From contig JAURJF010000019.1 of the NCBI GenBank assembly GCA_030832365.1, forward strand, positions 1 through 15,797: 15,797 nt of DNA, in the 5' to 3' direction. Position 1 is the first letter of the stretch. Every line of letters starts with the position of its first letter. The notes beneath the pieces are model-generated. The model was not told where the DNA came from. It ran no database searches and worked only from the letters and a program-made list of their open reading frames with translations. Both the position numbers and the translations under genes were made by a program. This DNA is from Candidatus Nanopelagicales bacterium. GTDB lineage: Bacteria; Actinomycetota; Actinomycetes; Nanopelagicales; Nanopelagicaceae. Positions 13,719 through 15,797 of this stretch are shown here, in pieces.

Positions 13719-14105
13719 TTACTTATTATCGGGTATTGCTCGAAGGTGGCCACGACGACCAACTTCAGGAGTTACTGCCCTTGGCACAATATCTTCGGCA
13801 AAGCTCTGGCGAATCGCATCAGCAATAGCTATTAAATCTTCCGGAGAGGGTTCAAGAATTTCTCTATCAGGATTATGTTCAATAACGCTCCAGCCTTGCG
13901 GCACTGTTAATTTTGCTGAGTGTTCTAAGCAGAGATCATAGGCATGTGGTTCAACATAAGTTGAAAGTGGTCCAATCAGCGCTGTGGAGTCAGAGTAGAT
14001 ATAGGTGAGAGTTTTTATCGCATGCGCGCTACATCCAGAGCGCGTGCAACGTCTACCAACGGCGCTGGGGCGAGAGTTTGGCCTCGAGTTATTAGTAGAT
14101 GACAT
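13719..14105 (-). CDS. DUF3499-family actinobacterial protein
   Basis: This 128-residue protein belongs to the DUF3499 family, which is restricted to actinobacteria and has no assigned function. The conserved core is residues 19-78: a metal-ribbon-like set Cys20, Cys25, Cys59 and His62, the motif TYIYSDSTALIGPLS (34-48) and VEPHAYDLC (51-59), ending in VPQGWSVI. The N-terminus is Ser/Asn/Arg-rich and probably disordered; the C-terminus (80-128) is variable and acidic, then basic. No signal peptide is seen. The ATG at 14105 is the only sensible start; no good ribosome binding site is seen. It sits between the DUF5719 gene (42 bases upstream) and manB (18 bases downstream), the usual neighbourhood, which hints at an envelope-related or regulatory role, but that is inference. 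Confidence 0.9.
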   Translation of the reverse strand: MSSTNNSRPNSRPSAVGRRCTRSGCSAHAIKTLTYIYSDSTALIGPLSTYVEPHAYDLCLEHSAKLTVPQGWSVIEHNPDREILEPSPEDLIAIADAIRQSFAEDIVPRAVTPEVGRRGHLRAIPDNK

Positions 14106-14147
14106 GGCGCGAGATTAGTCTCTTACCTCTAACTTTTATGGGATTTA

Positions 14148-15455
14148 CTAGCCGCGAGGCTGAATAACTGCGATATCAGCAACTGGCTTGGTGGCGCTTT
14201 CAAGGTTTGTACTTGGAGCTATACCAAGACGGGCAACCCCATCACCACTTATCCAACTCATCGCTGCAACTACCGGGTTTGTACTATTGATAGTCAATAG
14301 TCGGGCATTTGGTGGAACTCGCCAATTGACTATCTCATCGCCTCGAATCAATTCACTATTGCCTCTGCCCTGCCTATCTCTCCAAGCAATCGAGAGAATA
14401 ATTCTCTCCCCTACAAAGCTCATTACGGGTTCAAGGCCATAAATATTAAAAGTCACAGTATTAAAACTCCGACTTGGAGCGCTCCAAGTAAAGTCTGAAA
14501 TAGAACCACTCTTAACTTCTGATAGAACGGATGCAACTATTTCATTTGTTGCGTTAATTTTTAGAGCAAATGTCTTGCTACCAAAATCAACGCCACTTAA
14601 ATCGATATCTGTAACTTCCCGAGCATTTAGTGAGATCTCGCCAATCTCCACTGGAACGTAGACTCCATCAGGTGAGATGATCTCAACGCTAGCGCTCGCA
14701 TCAACTTCTCCAACGCTCATAAGCCTTAAGGTATGTTTAATCGAACTACTAGAGCCAAGCTTTACAGCAAGGCCTGCAATTACTAATTCTCTACTTGCCT
14801 CTGATAGCGCTGGAACAAAGTCTGCACCAATATTGCTTAAGCCACGTACTCTTTCATCTAATAGATATGAAGTTACTCGACCACTTCTAGTCTCAACCTT
14901 TAAAACTATTCGCTCAGAACCAGGTGATAGAGAATCGATACGAACTACTTTCTCAGATGAAGCTCTAACTGTTACTGGAAGGCTCTGACTAGAGCCACTT
15001 TCAGAGTAAACGGTGAGATCAATTAGTGCATCACTTAAACCACTATTGATCAGAATTAACTTTGATTGACTGGTGACATTAGCCGTTCCACCAACAAACC
15101 AGTTGATTGGACCGCTAATTGTGCAGGTGGCAGCGCTCGTCCACTTGCCAGATCTAGTCATAATTACATTTGTATTTGCGGCATTTCCTGCAACCAAAAT
15201 AGCTCCGCGATTGAGCGGATAGCTTCCAGAGCCATTCTTCTTTAGCTCTGCATTTGGTTGATTGATATTTCTAATCTCAATATTTTTAGAGGCAAGTAAG
15301 GCAGTTGCTTGCGCTCCAGATACCCCAGCAGGACATGCCGTTGCTGGATATGACTGAGTAACAATAGAAGTAGAAGAGGTCTGGGGAAGTAGGTGAGCAA
15401 TATGAGCAATGATGATAAAAATCAAAAGCGCAAAGCTAGCTCGAGTCTCTTTCAT
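14148..15455 (-). CDS. DUF5719-family secreted or membrane-anchored protein
   Basis: The 435-residue product has an N-terminal hydrophobic segment (about 8-24, FALLIFIIIAHIAHLL) that acts as a signal or anchor. It is followed by a long beta-rich extracytoplasmic part with little Cys content (two visible, in the TACPAG and ATCTIS segments, which could form a disulfide). Repeated patterns such as LILINSGLSDALIDLTVYSESG, VRIDSLSPGSERIVLKVET and VEIISPDGVYVPV suggest tandem Ig-like or beta-sandwich units. It matches the DUF5719 proteins that actinobacteria encode right after a large family-2 glycosyltransferase, near DUF3499 and manB. Its ATG overlaps the upstream gene's stop as ATGA. The function is unknown; a partner of the glycosyltransferase outside the membrane is the natural inference. 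Confidence 0.8.
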   Translation of the reverse strand: MKETRASFALLIFIIIAHIAHLLPQTSSTSIVTQSYPATACPAGVSGAQATALLASKNIEIRNINQPNAELKKNGSGSYPLNRGAILVAGNAANTNVIMTRSGKWTSAATCTISGPINWFVGGTANVTSQSKLILINSGLSDALIDLTVYSESGSSQSLPVTVRASSEKVVRIDSLSPGSERIVLKVETRSGRVTSYLLDERVRGLSNIGADFVPALSEASRELVIAGLAVKLGSSSSIKHTLRLMSVGEVDASASVEIISPDGVYVPVEIGEISLNAREVTDIDLSGVDFGSKTFALKINATNEIVASVLSEVKSGSISDFTWSAPSRSFNTVTFNIYGLEPVMSFVGERIILSIAWRDRQGRGNSELIRGDEIVNWRVPPNARLLTINSTNPVVAAMSWISGDGVARLGIAPSTNLESATKPVADIAVIQPRG

Positions 15456-15797
15456 GCCAACTCCTGCTCACTCATCTGACTTCTTCTGCGACGAGCAGGA
15501 AGGGCGAGAACAATTAAGGTAAGAAAGGTCAATAGTTGAAGCGAGACCCAGGCTCTTCTTGAAGTGGCGTCATGGAAGATTAGGAAATCTCCAGGTTCTG
15601 AAACATAAAACCTTGGTACCCCATTTTCAGTTTGGGTTAATGGGAGATAAGTACCATTAAGTAGCATCCTCCACCGATTGTCATATTTTTCGGTAATTAT
15701 TATTACCCCAGCAGATGTAAGTGTCCCTGCTGCGCCAATTTCACCACTTGGTAGAACTGAGTAGGTTCCATCTTGAGATAGGAATGAGATGTGGCCA
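15452..15797 (-). CDS. C-terminal end of a membrane glycosyltransferase-like protein (partial)
   Basis: The frame is open from the window edge to a TGA at 15454-15452 and encodes the last 114 residues; an internal ATG at 15667 is unlikely to be the real start because the frame continues upstream without a stop. The visible part has a beta-rich extracytoplasmic segment (SFLSQDGTYSVLPSGEIG, then EKYDNRWRMLLNGTYLPL), one membrane helix at about WVSLQLLTFLTLIVLALP, then a basic stop-transfer run ARRRRS and an acidic tail. This is the C-terminal layout of the large actinobacterial family-2 glycosyltransferases that precede DUF5719 genes. The catalytic domain is outside the window, so the family call rests on this tail and on the neighbour. 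It is coupled to the DUF5719 gene by an ATGA overlap. Confidence 0.65.
   Translation of the reverse strand, partial: GHISFLSQDGTYSVLPSGEIGAAGTLTSAGVIIITEKYDNRWRMLLNGTYLPLTQTENGVPRFYVSEPGDFLIFHDATSRRAWVSLQLLTFLTLIVLALPARRRRSQMSEQELA

Overview
The window reads as a compact, fairly AT-rich chromosomal segment of a free-living actinobacterium. The marker genes are diagnostic of the phylum: a WhiB1-type iron-sulfur regulator, an MtrA/MtrB two-component system, a PdtaS-like kinase, a DUF3499 protein, a DUF5719 protein and an Rv3235-family protein. The combination of modest GC (judged by eye, not counted), almost no intergenic DNA, GTG starts and gene losses from a well-known locus suggests a streamlined lineage such as the freshwater acI group (Nanopelagicales). 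That placement is inference from memory. There are no mobile elements, CRISPR arrays or phage genes.

Layout. Positions 1-854 (minus strand) hold a methionine sulfoxide repair pair, msrA followed by msrB, with msrB cut by the window edge. Positions 899-970 hold a plus-strand tRNA-Arg(CCG), followed by a leader and a good sigma-70-type promoter for whiB1 (1195-1470). Tail to tail with whiB1 is a minus-strand operon read from about 4605 down to 1475: a SAF-domain membrane protein, a CpaE/MinD-like protein without the P-loop lysine, and a PdtaS-like histidine kinase. A short divergent spacer, which contains a perfect DnaA-box 9-mer, separates this operon from the plus-strand Rv3235-family gene.

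From 15797 down to 5275 runs a long minus-strand series: the C-terminus of a membrane glycosyltransferase-like protein, a DUF5719 protein, a DUF3499 protein, phosphomannomutase/phosphoglucomutase, a short-type S-adenosylhomocysteine hydrolase, MtrA, MtrB, ComF and SecA. Gaps are mostly under 55 bases and there are several stop-start overlaps. The order follows the Mycobacterium tuberculosis Rv3219-Rv3258 region as I recall it, but lpqB, hpf and tmk are missing from their usual places.

Together the genes cover cell-surface sugar supply and envelope glycosylation (manB, glycosyltransferase, DUF5719), envelope and cell-cycle signalling (mtrAB), protein export (secA), the methyl cycle (ahcY), redox sensing and repair (whiB1, msrAB) and DNA uptake (comF). 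The least explained part is the SAF/CpaE-like/PdtaS operon together with the Rv3235-family gene. It looks like a conserved actinobacterial module of unknown function rather than an acquired island.
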